Below are positions 16,611-26,400 of a stretch of 64,000 bases of DNA, one piece after another; position 1 is the first letter of the stretch; each line of letters opens with the position of its first letter. The stretch lies in NCBI GenBank assembly GCA_041392765.1, contig JAWKLL010000027.1:7785-71784 (forward strand). The letters run 5' to 3'. The notes beneath the pieces are model-generated. The model was not told where the DNA came from, did not search any database, and saw nothing but the letters and a program-made list of their open reading frames with translations. Made by a program: the position numbers and the translations under genes. This stretch comes from Lewinella sp041392765 (GTDB lineage: Bacteria > Bacteroidota > Bacteroidia > Chitinophagales > Saprospiraceae).

Positions 16611-16789
16611 GGTTCTTTGACAAATCTAGTGGTCGTACTGGGCTAGCGATCTCGGCAAAAGGCCGAGACAAGTTGTGTAGCAGTGGCAGCTTTTAGCTGA
16701 CAGACCCGGGTTTGCCGAAATAGAGCGAATAGCGAGCTGCGAAACGTAGCGACCCGAAGGGTAGCCTCCACTAAAAAAGTCAAAGACCC
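16611..16789. repeat. 179-bp element with ~21-bp terminal inverted repeats
   Basis: The left end GGTTCTTTGACAAATCTAGT and the right end, whose inverse begins GGGTCTTTGACTTTTTTAGT, match at most positions. Inside are the hairpins CTCGGC...GCCGAG (16651-16669) and GCAGC..TTTTAGCTG. There is no coding potential. Compatible with a MITE or a structured RNA. Confidence 0.55.
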
Positions 16790-16827
16790 AAATATCAAGT
16801 TAGTCTTCACTAAAATCACCCACTGTT

Positions 16828-19224
16828 ATGCAAATTTACACCCGTATTATCTGCCTACTGATGGTAGGATGGATGACCTCATCCGTATTGTATGCCCAAC
16901 AATCGTCCATTGCTGGACAAATTATTACAGACGAAGGCCAAGCTGCCGAATTTGTGAATGTACTATTGATGCAGGCTGCCGGATTCCGCCTTGGTAAAAA
17001 TGGAATTGACCACGACCAATGGCAATTTTACTTTCCAAAATATAGCGGCTGGCGACTATTGGCTAAAAGTCATGGGATTGGGTTTTGATGACTATTTCGG
17101 TACGCCCTTTGCGGTAAGCGACAAAGAATCCAAGACATTACCTGTCGTTCGTGTAGGGCGCAACGTTACCACTTTAGAAGCGGTAGAAGTAGTGGCGCGT
17201 AAACCTTTATTGGAACAACAGGCAGGCAAATTGGTCGTCAATGTAGCCGACAACATCACAGGGCAGGGCGGCAGTGTGACCGACTTATTGAAAAAGTCCC
17301 CGGCTTGGTAGTCGTCAATAACCGCGTATCGATGGCGGGACGCCAAGGGGTCACCATCCTCATCGACGGCAGACCCACCAAGTATATGGACATACAATCA
17401 TTGCTCAATGAAATGCCTGCCGACAACATCGCCAAAATAGAGGTCATCACCCAACCCGGAGCGGCCTACGATGCTGAGGGTTCAGGAGGTGTTATCAATA
17501 TCGTCCTCAAGAAAAATGCGATTTTCGGTACCAATGGCAGTATATCGGCTGGATATGGCTATGGAGAATTGGCCAAATACCGCATCAATACCAACCTTAA
17601 CCACCGCGCCGGCCCGTGGAATCTCACCTTTGCCACTGGGTTCAACCACCGCTCATGGATTGAACGATTAGACTTGACACGAATATTGGAAGACCGTACC
17701 TACATCCAATCTAATTATGAACCCGGTATTCCCAATTCTTATTATGTCAATACGGCTGCTGACTACGATATTAGCACCCGCCATCGCGTTGGAGTGGCAC
17801 TCAATGGCAATTGGAGCAAAACAAATACCGATGGCCAAAACACCACCCGCCTAGAAAGCAGCGAAGGTGTACTCTGGGAATCTTTCACCAGCTACCGCAC
17901 GGAAAATCGCCAGTGGGAATCTTACACGCTGGATGCTTTCTACGATTGGGAAATCGATACCTCCGGGCAAAAGTTGAGAGTCAATGTCAATACCGCCGAC
18001 TACAACCGCCGAGCTAACAACACGTTAGTAACCGTAGGCGCCAATTTCATGGATAGGCGCAATGCCCAACCTGCCAATACCAATATTTATGCGGCACAAA
18101 TAGACTATAAACTTCCTATCGGGTCGCTATTTCGCTTTGAAGCCGGGACTAAAGCCAGTGCTACCCGATTGGATAATGCCCAAGACGCGGAAGTATTGGA
18201 CAACGGTATTTGGGTGAAAGACACCATCAGTAGCACATTTAACTATAATGAGGAAATTTACGCCGCTTACGCCAACGTAGCTTTCGCTAAAGGCGACTGG
18301 CAAGCCAACGCAGGGCTGCGTTACGAGGATTCCCAAGCCGAAGGGTATAGCGTCAACTATTTTGGGCAAGATTCAACGATTGACCTGAATATCAGAAAGT
18401 TCTTCCCCAGCATCAGCCTCACGACTCCCTTGGCGGGTAAATTAGGCACCAGTTGGTCGTATAGCTACCGCATAGAACGCCCAGGGTATTTCGACCTCAA
18501 TCCTTTCCGCTTCTACCTCGACCCGCTTACATCAGGCAGGGGCAACCCATTTTTAGTGCCAGAACTGACGCATAGTGGTCAGTTCTCCCTCACTTTTGAC
18601 AAGCAACCTTTCTTCAACCTGTCTTACGACTACACTACCGATGTACTCACCGAGGTCATCGAACAGGATGATGAAACGGGGGAAGCTTTCCAAACCGATA
18701 TTAACCTTGACAAGTACATCCGCTATGGCGGTAGCTTGTTCTTTCCTTTGGATTTCATTGCTAAACCGATTTCTGGCTATGGCGGCTTTATGCTGTTTTA
18801 TCACGATTACCAAGCCGAATACCTCAATCTCGATTTCCTCCAAAATCAGTGGACAACCAACGCCTTTTTGCAAGTAAATGTGAAACTCCCTAAAGACTGG
18901 AAGTTGGAAGTGACTGGTTGGATGCAAGGAAAGGGATTAGATGGTATCATCCGCTTCAATACCTTCTATGGTGTAGATGCCGGGTTGGAAAAACAGTTCT
19001 TCAACGATAAACTGAAAGTACAACTGAGTGCCGATGGTATTGTGCAACGATTTTTTGAAGGCACCATCAGCTACGCCAACCTCAACTACGATTTAGTTAG
19101 TTCTTGGGAAGCTCCTGTCGTCAATGCCCGCGTCACGTGGAGCTTTGGTAACCAAAGCCTTGAAAAAAGAGAAAGAAGACAGTCTTCCTCTAATACGGAA
19201 CGGAATAGGGTGGAAACCAATTGA
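16828..19224 (+). CDS. Outer-membrane beta-barrel family protein, TonB-receptor-like (two frameshifts)
   Basis: About 799 residues once two single-base errors are repaired: an extra G near 16980 (AADSALVKMEL restored) and a missing A in the run near 17286-17291 (LLKKVPGLVVV restored). The order is: signal peptide (1-24, ending YAQ); a carboxypeptidase-regulatory-like beta sandwich (SSIAGQIITDEGQAAEFVNV to LKVMGLGFDDY); a plug-like domain (VEVVARKPLLEQQAGKLVVN and PGAAYDAEGSGGVINIVLKK); then a C-terminal barrel typical of OMP_b-brl_3. Members are TonB-dependent-receptor relatives. The substrate cannot be told, and no SusD or transporter lies alongside. A strong terminator follows at 19377. Confidence 0.88.
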
Positions 19225-19376
19225 TTTTTGATGTTTGATGTGGGATTTTTGATGTTTGATGTGGGATGTTTGATGTGGGATGTTTGTCCCGACAAGCTAT
19301 GGTTGATACCTGTAACGGACGATTTCTGAGAGCGGTTCAATATTGCCCTCCTTGTTCGATTGAGGACACCTTTTTT

Positions 19377-19418
19377 AAAGCTACATTTAGCGGAAATTCC
19401 GCTAAATGTAGCTTTTTT
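19377..19418 (+). terminator. Strong intrinsic terminator after the outer-membrane protein
   Basis: AAAGCTACATTTAGCGGAA pairs almost perfectly with its inverse (TTCCGCTAAATGTAGCTTT) around a very small loop and is followed by further T. One of the longest perfect stems in the window. Confidence 0.85.
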
Positions 19419-19598
19419 ACAACCACCAAGACGCTTCCATTGATTAATAACACCGCAACCGTTATTAAATAAGCCAATAAAACCCAACCATTCAGCGGAT
19501 TTACCCCACCTTCAAAAGGCAGGTTACTACAATATGAAAAGTTGATACACGCAGTATGTTTTTTGGCAAAAAGCACGTTAAAAAGTGTGTAAAAAACG

Positions 19599-19606
19599 TA
19601 CATTTG
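19599..19606 (+). promoter_or_regulatory. -7 promoter motif TACATTTG for aconitase
   Basis: Exact match to TAnnTTTG, 68 bases upstream of the aconitase ATG. A matching -33 element is not clear. Confidence 0.5.
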
Positions 19607-19673
19607 TGACCCGAACACGGGTTTCGGATGTTCTACTAGTAAATCAATTTATCCATATAAAACAACCTACCAG

Positions 19674-21941
19674 ATGCCTTTTGATATTGAAATGATAGCG
19701 GCCCATTACCAGTCGCTACCCGGAAAGGTGGAAGCAGCGCGAAAGTTGCTAGGACGGCCTATGACGTTGGCCGAAAAAATCCTTTACAGCCACCTCCATC
19801 CCGAATCGCCTTTGCAGGAATACCAGCGCGGTAAAGATTATGTATTCTTCGCCCCCGACCGGGTAGCCATGCAGGATGCAACGGCCCAAATGGCACTCCT
19901 CCAATTTATGGTAGCCGGCCGCGACAAGGTAGCAGTGCCTTCAACCGTTCACTGCGACCACTTGATTCAAGCTAAGGATGGTTCTGCTAAAGACTTGGCC
20001 GTAGCCAACGATATCAATAAGGAGGTCTATGACTTTTTGTCTTCCGTTTCTAATAAATACGGTATTGGATTCTGGAAACCCGGTGCAGGTATCATCCACC
20101 AAATTGTGTTGGAAAACTATGCTTTCCCCGGTGGTATGATGATAGGTACCGACTCCCACACACCCAACGGTGCAGGTTTAGGAATGTTGGCCATCGGTGT
20201 TGGTGGCGCAGATGCTGTGGATGTAATGGCGGGAATGCCTTGGGAGCTAAAAATGCCTAAATTGATAGGTATCAAACTGACAGGTAAGTTGAGTGGTTGG
20301 ACATCCGCTAAAGACGTCATCCTGAAAGTAGCGGGTATCCTCACGGTAAAGGGAGGAACAGGAGCTATTGTGGAGTACTTTGGTGAAGGCGCACAATCGC
20401 TTTCTTGTACAGGAAAAGGTACTATTGGCAACATGGGTGCTGAAATTGGGGCCACTACTTCTACCTTTGGTTATGACGAAGCTATGGGGCGCTACCTCCG
20501 CGCTACCGATCGCGCCGAGATTGCCGACATGGCAGATGCTATCGCAGAACACCTCACAGGAGATGCCGACTGCTATGCCCACCCTGAGAAATATTTCGAT
20601 CAGGTTATTGAAATCGATCTCAGCACGTTGGAACCACATATCAATGGCCCCTATACCCCCGACCGTGCATGGCCAATTTCCGAGTTTGCTGCGGCTGTGA
20701 AAGAGCATGACTTTCCTGCTAAGTTGGAAGTTGGATTGATTGGTTCTTGCACCAACTCCAGTTATGAAGATTTAGATCGTGCTGCTAGTTTGGCACGGCA
20801 GGCACAGGCTAAGAACTTGAAGGTAAAGTCAGAATTTACGATTACGCCTGGTTCTGAACAGATTCGTTATACCGTTGAGCGCGATGGTATTTTGGATGCG
20901 TTTGAAGAAATTGGCGGCGTAGTGATGGCCAATGCTTGTGGCCCTTGTATCGGGCAGTGGGCACGCCACACCGACGATCCTACTCGTGCCAATAGCATCA
21001 TTACGAGCTTTAACAGAAATTTCGCCAAGCGCAACGACGGTAACCCTGCTACCCGTTCTTTTGTAGCTTCTCCGGAAATCGTCACAGCTATGTCCATCGC
21101 AGGCGACTTGACGTTTAACCCACTAACGGACACCCTTATCAACGAGGATGGTGAAGCAGTCAAACTCGACCCTCCTACGGGTGTGGAATTGCCTCCTAAA
21201 GGTTTCGATGTAGAAGACGCTGGCTTCATTGCCCCTATTCCTGATGGCGGCGGCGTAGTCGTTAAGGTCGATCCCAACTCCAACCGCCTCCAATTGTTGG
21301 AATCCTTTAAGCCAATCACCGCCAATCAACTCCAGAATATGCGCGTACTGATCAAGGCAAAAGGAAAGTGTACCACCGACCATATTTCTATGGCTGGCCC
21401 ATGGCTGAAGTATCGCGGACACTTGGAAAACATTTCCCAAAACTGCTACATTGGTGCCATCAATTACTTTAATGATGAAGCCAACAACGTCCTGAATGTA
21501 GAAACAGGCGAGTACGGACCCGTGCCAACTACGGCCATCTACTACCGCGATAATGGTATCGGTTCTGTCATTTTCGGAGAAGAAAACTTAGGTGAAGGCT
21601 CTTCACGCGAACACGCTGCGATGGAACCTCGCTTCTTAGGCGTACATGCGGTGATCGTCAAATCCTTCGCTCGTATTCACGAAACTAACCTGAAAAAGCA
21701 GGGCATGTTGGCGCTCACTTTTGTAAATCCTGCCGATTATGACAAAGTTCGTCAGGATGATAAAGTGACGCTCCTCGGTTTTGATACCATGACTCCGGGT
21801 AAAAACCTCACAGTGGTTCTCCTCCACGCCGATGGTTCACAAGATTCCTTTGAGGTAGCTCACAGCTACAACCAAGCACAAATCGACTGGGTGCGTGCAG
21901 GATCTGCATTGAATAAAATCAAAGAAGAGTTGGCTAAATAA
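19674..21941 (+). CDS. acn: Aconitate hydratase (mitochondrial-type)
   Basis: A 755-residue [4Fe-4S] enzyme that interconverts citrate and isocitrate. The frame is intact. Three cluster cysteines are visible: one in GLIGSCTNSSYEDLDRA (near residue 360) and two in NACGPCIGQWARHTDDP (near residue 425). Other family motifs are GGMMIGTDSHTPNGAGLGML, FGEENLGEGSSREHAAMEPR and KAKGKCTTDHISMAGPWLKY. The length and motif set fit the mitochondrial-like aconitase common in Bacteroidota better than AcnB (about 860 residues). The gene has its own promoter motif and terminator, so it looks monocistronic. With aceK elsewhere in the window it touches the isocitrate branch point. Confidence 0.96.
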   Translation: MPFDIEMIAAHYQSLPGKVEAARKLLGRPMTLAEKILYSHLHPESPLQEYQRGKDYVFFAPDRVAMQDATAQMALLQFMVAGRDKVAVPSTVHCDHLIQAKDGSAKDLAVANDINKEVYDFLSSVSNKYGIGFWKPGAGIIHQIVLENYAFPGGMMIGTDSHTPNGAGLGMLAIGVGGADAVDVMAGMPWELKMPKLIGIKLTGKLSGWTSAKDVILKVAGILTVKGGTGAIVEYFGEGAQSLSCTGKGTIGNMGAEIGATTSTFGYDEAMGRYLRATDRAEIADMADAIAEHLTGDADCYAHPEKYFDQVIEIDLSTLEPHINGPYTPDRAWPISEFAAAVKEHDFPAKLEVGLIGSCTNSSYEDLDRAASLARQAQAKNLKVKSEFTITPGSEQIRYTVERDGILDAFEEIGGVVMANACGPCIGQWARHTDDPTRANSIITSFNRNFAKRNDGNPATRSFVASPEIVTAMSIAGDLTFNPLTDTLINEDGEAVKLDPPTGVELPPKGFDVEDAGFIAPIPDGGGVVVKVDPNSNRLQLLESFKPITANQLQNMRVLIKAKGKCTTDHISMAGPWLKYRGHLENISQNCYIGAINYFNDEANNVLNVETGEYGPVPTTAIYYRDNGIGSVIFGEENLGEGSSREHAAMEPRFLGVHAVIVKSFARIHETNLKKQGMLALTFVNPADYDKVRQDDKVTLLGFDTMTPGKNLTVVLLHADGSQDSFEVAHSYNQAQIDWVRAGSALNKIKEELAK

Positions 21942-21962
21942 AATTGCTAACTTTTTTTCATA

Positions 21963-21997
21963 AAAAAGCCCGTCTAACAAGTGTTAGGCGGGCTTTT
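21963..21997. terminator. Bidirectional terminator between aconitase and the reductase
   Basis: AAAAGCCCGTCTAAC pairs with GTTAGGCGGGCTTTT around a short loop, with A/T runs on both sides. It can serve both convergent genes. Confidence 0.85.
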
Positions 21998-22029
21998 CTA
22001 TTACAAATTAATCATTCTTTGTCAGCTTA

Positions 22030-23034
22030 CTAAAACGCATTCACCCCATTGACGGTAGTATATTTAAAACTCAGCTTCTGATCGGGGTAAATGTATTTAA
22101 AGGCAGATTGTACCGCCAGCGTACCCTCGTGAAAACCACAAAGGATTAGTTTCAACTTGCCTGAATAGGTATTGATATCGCCGATGGCATAAATACCAGG
22201 AACATTGGTAGAATAATCCTCTGTATTAACAACGATGGCACCTTTATCGATTTCAAGTCCCCACTCACCAATAGGGCCGAGTTTGGGAGACAGGCCGAAA
22301 AGCGGTACAAAATGGTCAGCGGATTTAATAATTTCTCCTTCTTGGTCATGTTGAATGACGACATCAGAAAGATGGCCGTTGCCATTCAATCCTACTACCT
22401 GCGAATTGGTAATCAGATTAACGCGTCCAGCGTGTGCTAATTCCATCACCTTCTCCACGCTATCTAAAGCTCCTCTAAACTCGGATCTCCGGTGCACCAA
22501 TGTCACCTCATCTGCTACATCTGCTAAATAAATCGTCCAATCCAAAGCAGAGTCACCCCCGCCAGCCACGACTACTTTTTTCTTGCGGTAGAGTTCTGGA
22601 TCACGGATCATGTACTCCACCCCACGGTCTTCAAAAGATTCGATATTCCCAATGGGTGGTTTGCGGGGTTCAAAAGACCCCAAGCCGCCAGCAATCATAA
22701 TTACAGGAGCTTCCATCTGGGTTCCCTTGTTGGTAGTAACGCGGAAGAGCTTGTCTTCTACCCGTTCGATGGTTTCAGCCCGTTCGCCTAATGTAAACCC
22801 TGGCTTAAAAGGTGCAATCTGCTCCATTAGGTTGTCCACTAACTCTCCTGCTAAAATACTGGGGTAGCCGGGAATATCATAAATGGGCTTCTTAGGGTAA
22901 ATTTCCGAAAGTTGCCCTCCTACCTGCGCTAAAGCATCTACTAAGTGGCAACGCAATTTTAGCAACCCAGCCTCAAAAACAGTAAACAGCCCCACAGGGC
23001 CTGCTCCGATAATCAATATATCCGTACGGATCAT
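22030..23034 (-). CDS. Ferredoxin/flavodoxin--NADP reductase (thioredoxin-reductase-like)
   Basis: A 334-residue two-dinucleotide-binding flavoprotein. The FAD-binding GxGxxG motif is at the N-terminus (ILIIGAGPVGLFTVFEAGLL). The NADPH site is VVAGGGDSALDWTIYLADVA, followed by VTLVHRRSEFRGALDS. The C-terminal FAD motif is VPGIYAIGDINTYSGKLKL. There is no CxxC redox pair, so it is not a thioredoxin reductase but of the YumC/TrxR-like ferredoxin-NADP reductase type. Such enzymes supply or take electrons from ferredoxin. The sequence is complete and the start at 23034 begins directly with the FAD motif. The 166-bp repeat at 23055 sits just upstream. Confidence 0.92.
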   Translation of the reverse strand: MIRTDILIIGAGPVGLFTVFEAGLLKLRCHLVDALAQVGGQLSEIYPKKPIYDIPGYPSILAGELVDNLMEQIAPFKPGFTLGERAETIERVEDKLFRVTTNKGTQMEAPVIMIAGGLGSFEPRKPPIGNIESFEDRGVEYMIRDPELYRKKKVVVAGGGDSALDWTIYLADVADEVTLVHRRSEFRGALDSVEKVMELAHAGRVNLITNSQVVGLNGNGHLSDVVIQHDQEGEIIKSADHFVPLFGLSPKLGPIGEWGLEIDKGAIVVNTEDYSTNVPGIYAIGDINTYSGKLKLILCGFHEGTLAVQSAFKYIYPDQKLSFKYTTVNGVNAF

Positions 23035-23054
23035 TAGAATGTATTAAAATTTAC

Positions 23055-23220
23055 TAGAGTTTATTAAAGCGAGTTTTGTATAGAGGATTAAATAAGATTT
23101 TTTCATCAATCGAGAAAAGGGTTCTTTTGCTTAGCCTTAGCTAAGGAAAATGGTTCCTTGACGATGAGTGAGGGAAAAAGATATTTTAGCCTCATACGAA
23201 ATCCGTTTTAATAAACTCTA
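23055..23220. repeat. Inverted-repeat intergenic element, copy B (166 bp)
   Basis: Left end TAGAGTTTATTAAA matches the inverse of the right end (TTTAATAAACTCTA) exactly over 14 bases, and the match continues imperfectly to about 27. The centre is homologous to the element at 6999-7176 over several blocks (TTTTGCTTAGC, AAGGAAAATGGTTC, TTGACG, AAAAGATATTT). Non-coding. Confidence 0.7.
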
Positions 23221-23351
23221 CTGAATGCAAAATTACAAGTTATTGGGCAATCCCCAAAACTGGGGTAAAAGTACACAGCTCCCTTAGGCTACCCAATGAC
23301 ATTGTTCAAAAAGAACGATGATTTTTGCTTCTTTAAAATGTGACACAGCAC

Positions 23352-23390
23352 ACAAAAGCCGCCCCCTTCAAGGAAGAGGACGGCTTTTGT
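23352..23390 (-). terminator. Intrinsic terminator of giant surface protein 1
   Basis: ACAAAAGCCG...CCTTC pairs with GAAG...CGGCTTTTGT with two mismatched positions in the middle. It lies 27 bases beyond the stop codon at 23417. Confidence 0.75.
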
Positions 23391-23416
23391 TTCACCGATT
23401 AGAGGTTACGTACAAT

Positions 23417-26400
23417 CTATCGTTTGACAACCTTCATCGTACGGATATTCGTGTCTCCCAAGCGGAGGCGTACCAAATACACGCCAGCAGGGAAAGCATT
23501 GAAATCCATTTCCACCTGTCTAGCACCGTTGGCAACGGGTGTGCTGCTCATTCTAGCACCACTCACCGCGAAAACCTCTACGAACACCTCTTGTTCACCG
23601 AAGGTTTCAAATATTTCCAACTTCAGCAGATCCGTTACCGGGTTCGGGTATAGCATAGCAATACGCGACTCATCGTACAGAATTTCCTCGGAAATATTAG
23701 AATAAACGGCATTACCCAAGTCATCAGCTACCTCAACGCGATAGAAATTCAACCCTCGCTTAGGGGCAGTGGTGTAATACTCAAAGAAGCTAACCCCATT
23801 CTGTACGCGTGCAGGCGCATCAACGGTGGCAATACGTTCAAAATTTTCACCATCAGGCGAATGTTCCAAGTAGTAAGTCAGCCCTTGAATCGCGGCATTC
23901 ATCTCCCATGAAACCATGATTTCCCCAGCTGCCGGATTCATCACATCGGTACTGATAACCAAACCATCGTTGCATACGGTTGGCGCTGTAGAAATGGTAA
24001 CTCTTTGGTAATCGTATGCCGTACAACCGTCATGCGTAACGATTAATTCAACTTCACCAAATCCCGCATTAGACCATGTTACCGTAGCAGTAGGTCCTGT
24101 TACTGTTGCAGGCACAACACTTCCCGAAAAATTCCACACCACCTCGGAACCTGGCTCTAAGGCAGATGCGACAAAGGTAACCGGCTCGTTCCAACATACG
24201 AGGTTGGGGCCTGTGATAATTGCCTCTGTTTCATCACCTACTTCGATGATGATAATATTGGACTCCAAGAACGTTCCACAATCTTCTGTACGAGCACAAC
24301 GCGCGAAGTAAGTAGTGGTAAATAACGGACCGGGGTCAAAAGTGGGGCTATTAGAGTTCGGAATGGGTGTCCAGTACTGGATAGGCGTATTGGCAAACCC
24401 GTTCGTGTACATCCAAAGATACTCGATAGGTCCATCACCACCTGTAGGTTCAGCCAAACTCACCAATGGTTCAGGGTCATTACCTGGTGCGCAAAGGTAC
24501 TGATTGTAACCAATAGCTCCCGGATAGGTAATATTAATACACTCAGGACAAAGCCCCATATCAAATGACAAATTCTCTTCATAAGGATCCAAATGGAAGA
24601 ACTCTGTCATCATGGTTACTGGGTTCACATCGCTATCTAACTCATCGTTACTACCCTGATTGGGTGCAGATAGCTCATAGCCCAGTACACTACCGAATGT
24701 GAGTTTGTAATTACCTTGGAGGCACCTCAAACTCGTATTTACCTTGTGCATTGGTGTAGGTTGTTTGATTCACATTCGGGTCTAAAAACTCCGCAGTTCC
24801 AGTGATCGTGACTTCTACCTTGAGTACGCTTCGGTTCGCCATTATCCATAATACCATCACAATCCAAGCTCCAACCAAACCATATTACCCACGGTCGCCA
24901 AACAATCTTCCGTAACGGTAACTGTTCACAATAGTTGCTTCACACTCATCAGGGTCGATAGGCACTAAGGTAGCCACCAACTCAAAGCTGCTAGGTTAAT
25001 TCAATCGGATCAATAGTGGTAGAAATAACACCATTGATTGTAAAGATCATATTGCCCGGAATATTTGGATTAGCTCCTAGTTCAATCGGTGCATCCGCCA
25101 AACTACAAGGTGGTAGGAGGTAACTCACTGATGTTGATAGTTGGATATTCACACACGTTAGAAATTGAGATGTGTCAAAACCATTGGGTAGTAATAACGG
25201 TGTACATGAACTCGTCCACCAAACGGAACGTATATTCATACACCTATGGCTCTACTTCTTCCATATCAAATGGGAACGTAACAGGGATAGGAGCAATGGG
25301 TGGCTCATCACTAGCAAATAGAAACATATTTGTTCCGCCAATCACCGTCCAAGTTTCATTGGGATAACTTCTAACGTGAAAGTTTCAGAGAATTGGCCAT
25401 TGTCCTCCGTTGTTGAGTTATTCAAACAACTACATGGGTCTCCAATCACACCATTTGAGGATATAGATACCACCGTCCACGGTAATGTCTTGATCTCCTG
25501 CTTCCAATGTCACGGTATGGGTCATACCATTCATGCCGGGTATAATGTCGCTATCTGATGCATCATCTCCCTGATTACTGGCCGTATAATCAAACCCAGC
25601 AGGAATCACAAATTGCACCGAATACGTACCCGGATTGAGTGGGTAGAAACAATAGGCACCGTTTTCGCTCGGTTGTTGTTGTATTAATGACTTGTCCTGC
25701 TGCATCCTTCAGATTGACCTGTTACATTGGGTACAGCGGGTTCAAAATCATCTTGTTGTCCATCGTGGTCAATGTCTTCCCATACATAATCTCCCAAGCT
25801 TAGCCACACAATCGTCGTGAATGATGATCGTAGAAACGCGAGTCACCTCACATTCGGTGGGATCAGAAGGATCAAAGGTAGCCACCAATTCAAAAGTCCC
25901 CAGTCCTAACGCTACAGGGTCAATGACATTTGTTTCTACACCGTTGATGGTAAACGTCAATTCGCCATGAATAGATGGCGTTCCACTAAGCTGTATTGTT
26001 TCTTCAACAATACACAAATCAGTAGGTGGTATGGTTGCTAAATTCAGCGTAGGATAAAACACGTATTAGAAATTGACAGCGTGCTAAATCCATTCGTCAA
26101 CGTAGCAGAATAGGTTATTTCATCAACAATAAGGAAGTTGAAACTATATACCTCATAGGCACCACTTCATTCAACACAAGTGGTAAAGTTACCGGAATAG
26201 GCGCAAAAAGGTGGGCTAGGGCTTAATAAACTATATAAACCAGAACCGGCAATTAGCGTCCAAGTTTCCCCTGTAACTGGTTACCTGAAACAACTCATCG
26301 AATTGCCCGTCATCTTCGCTGGTACTATTATTTAAACAAGTACAAGGGTCAATGATAGCACCATTCGAGTGCGCACAAACAAGCCTGCATCCACGGTAAA

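Larger units (their letters stand above)
16344..16827. other. 484-bp divergent intergenic region with two inverted-repeat elements
   Basis: The region between yebC (minus) and the outer-membrane barrel gene (plus) has no gene. It holds the palindrome-centred inverted repeat at 16368-16438 and the 179-bp element at 16611-16789. Promoters for both neighbours should be here but I cannot place them with confidence. Confidence 0.6.
19225..19673. other. 449-bp intergenic region before aconitase
   Basis: No gene seen. It starts with a short degenerate tandem repeat of TTTGATGTGGGAT-type units (19229-19285), then holds the perfect hairpin terminator at 19377-19418 and the aconitase promoter motif at 19599. 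Confidence 0.6.
23035..23416. other. 382-bp intergenic region with repeat and terminator
   Basis: No gene seen. It contains the repeat element 23055-23220, which would lie in the promoter region of the reductase, and the terminator of giant protein 1 at 23352-23390. Confidence 0.6.

Noticed and set aside
19266..19472. Small plus-strand ORF spanning the hairpin after the outer-membrane gene.
   Set aside because: It consists of a simple repeat and the terminator stem. Not protein-like.
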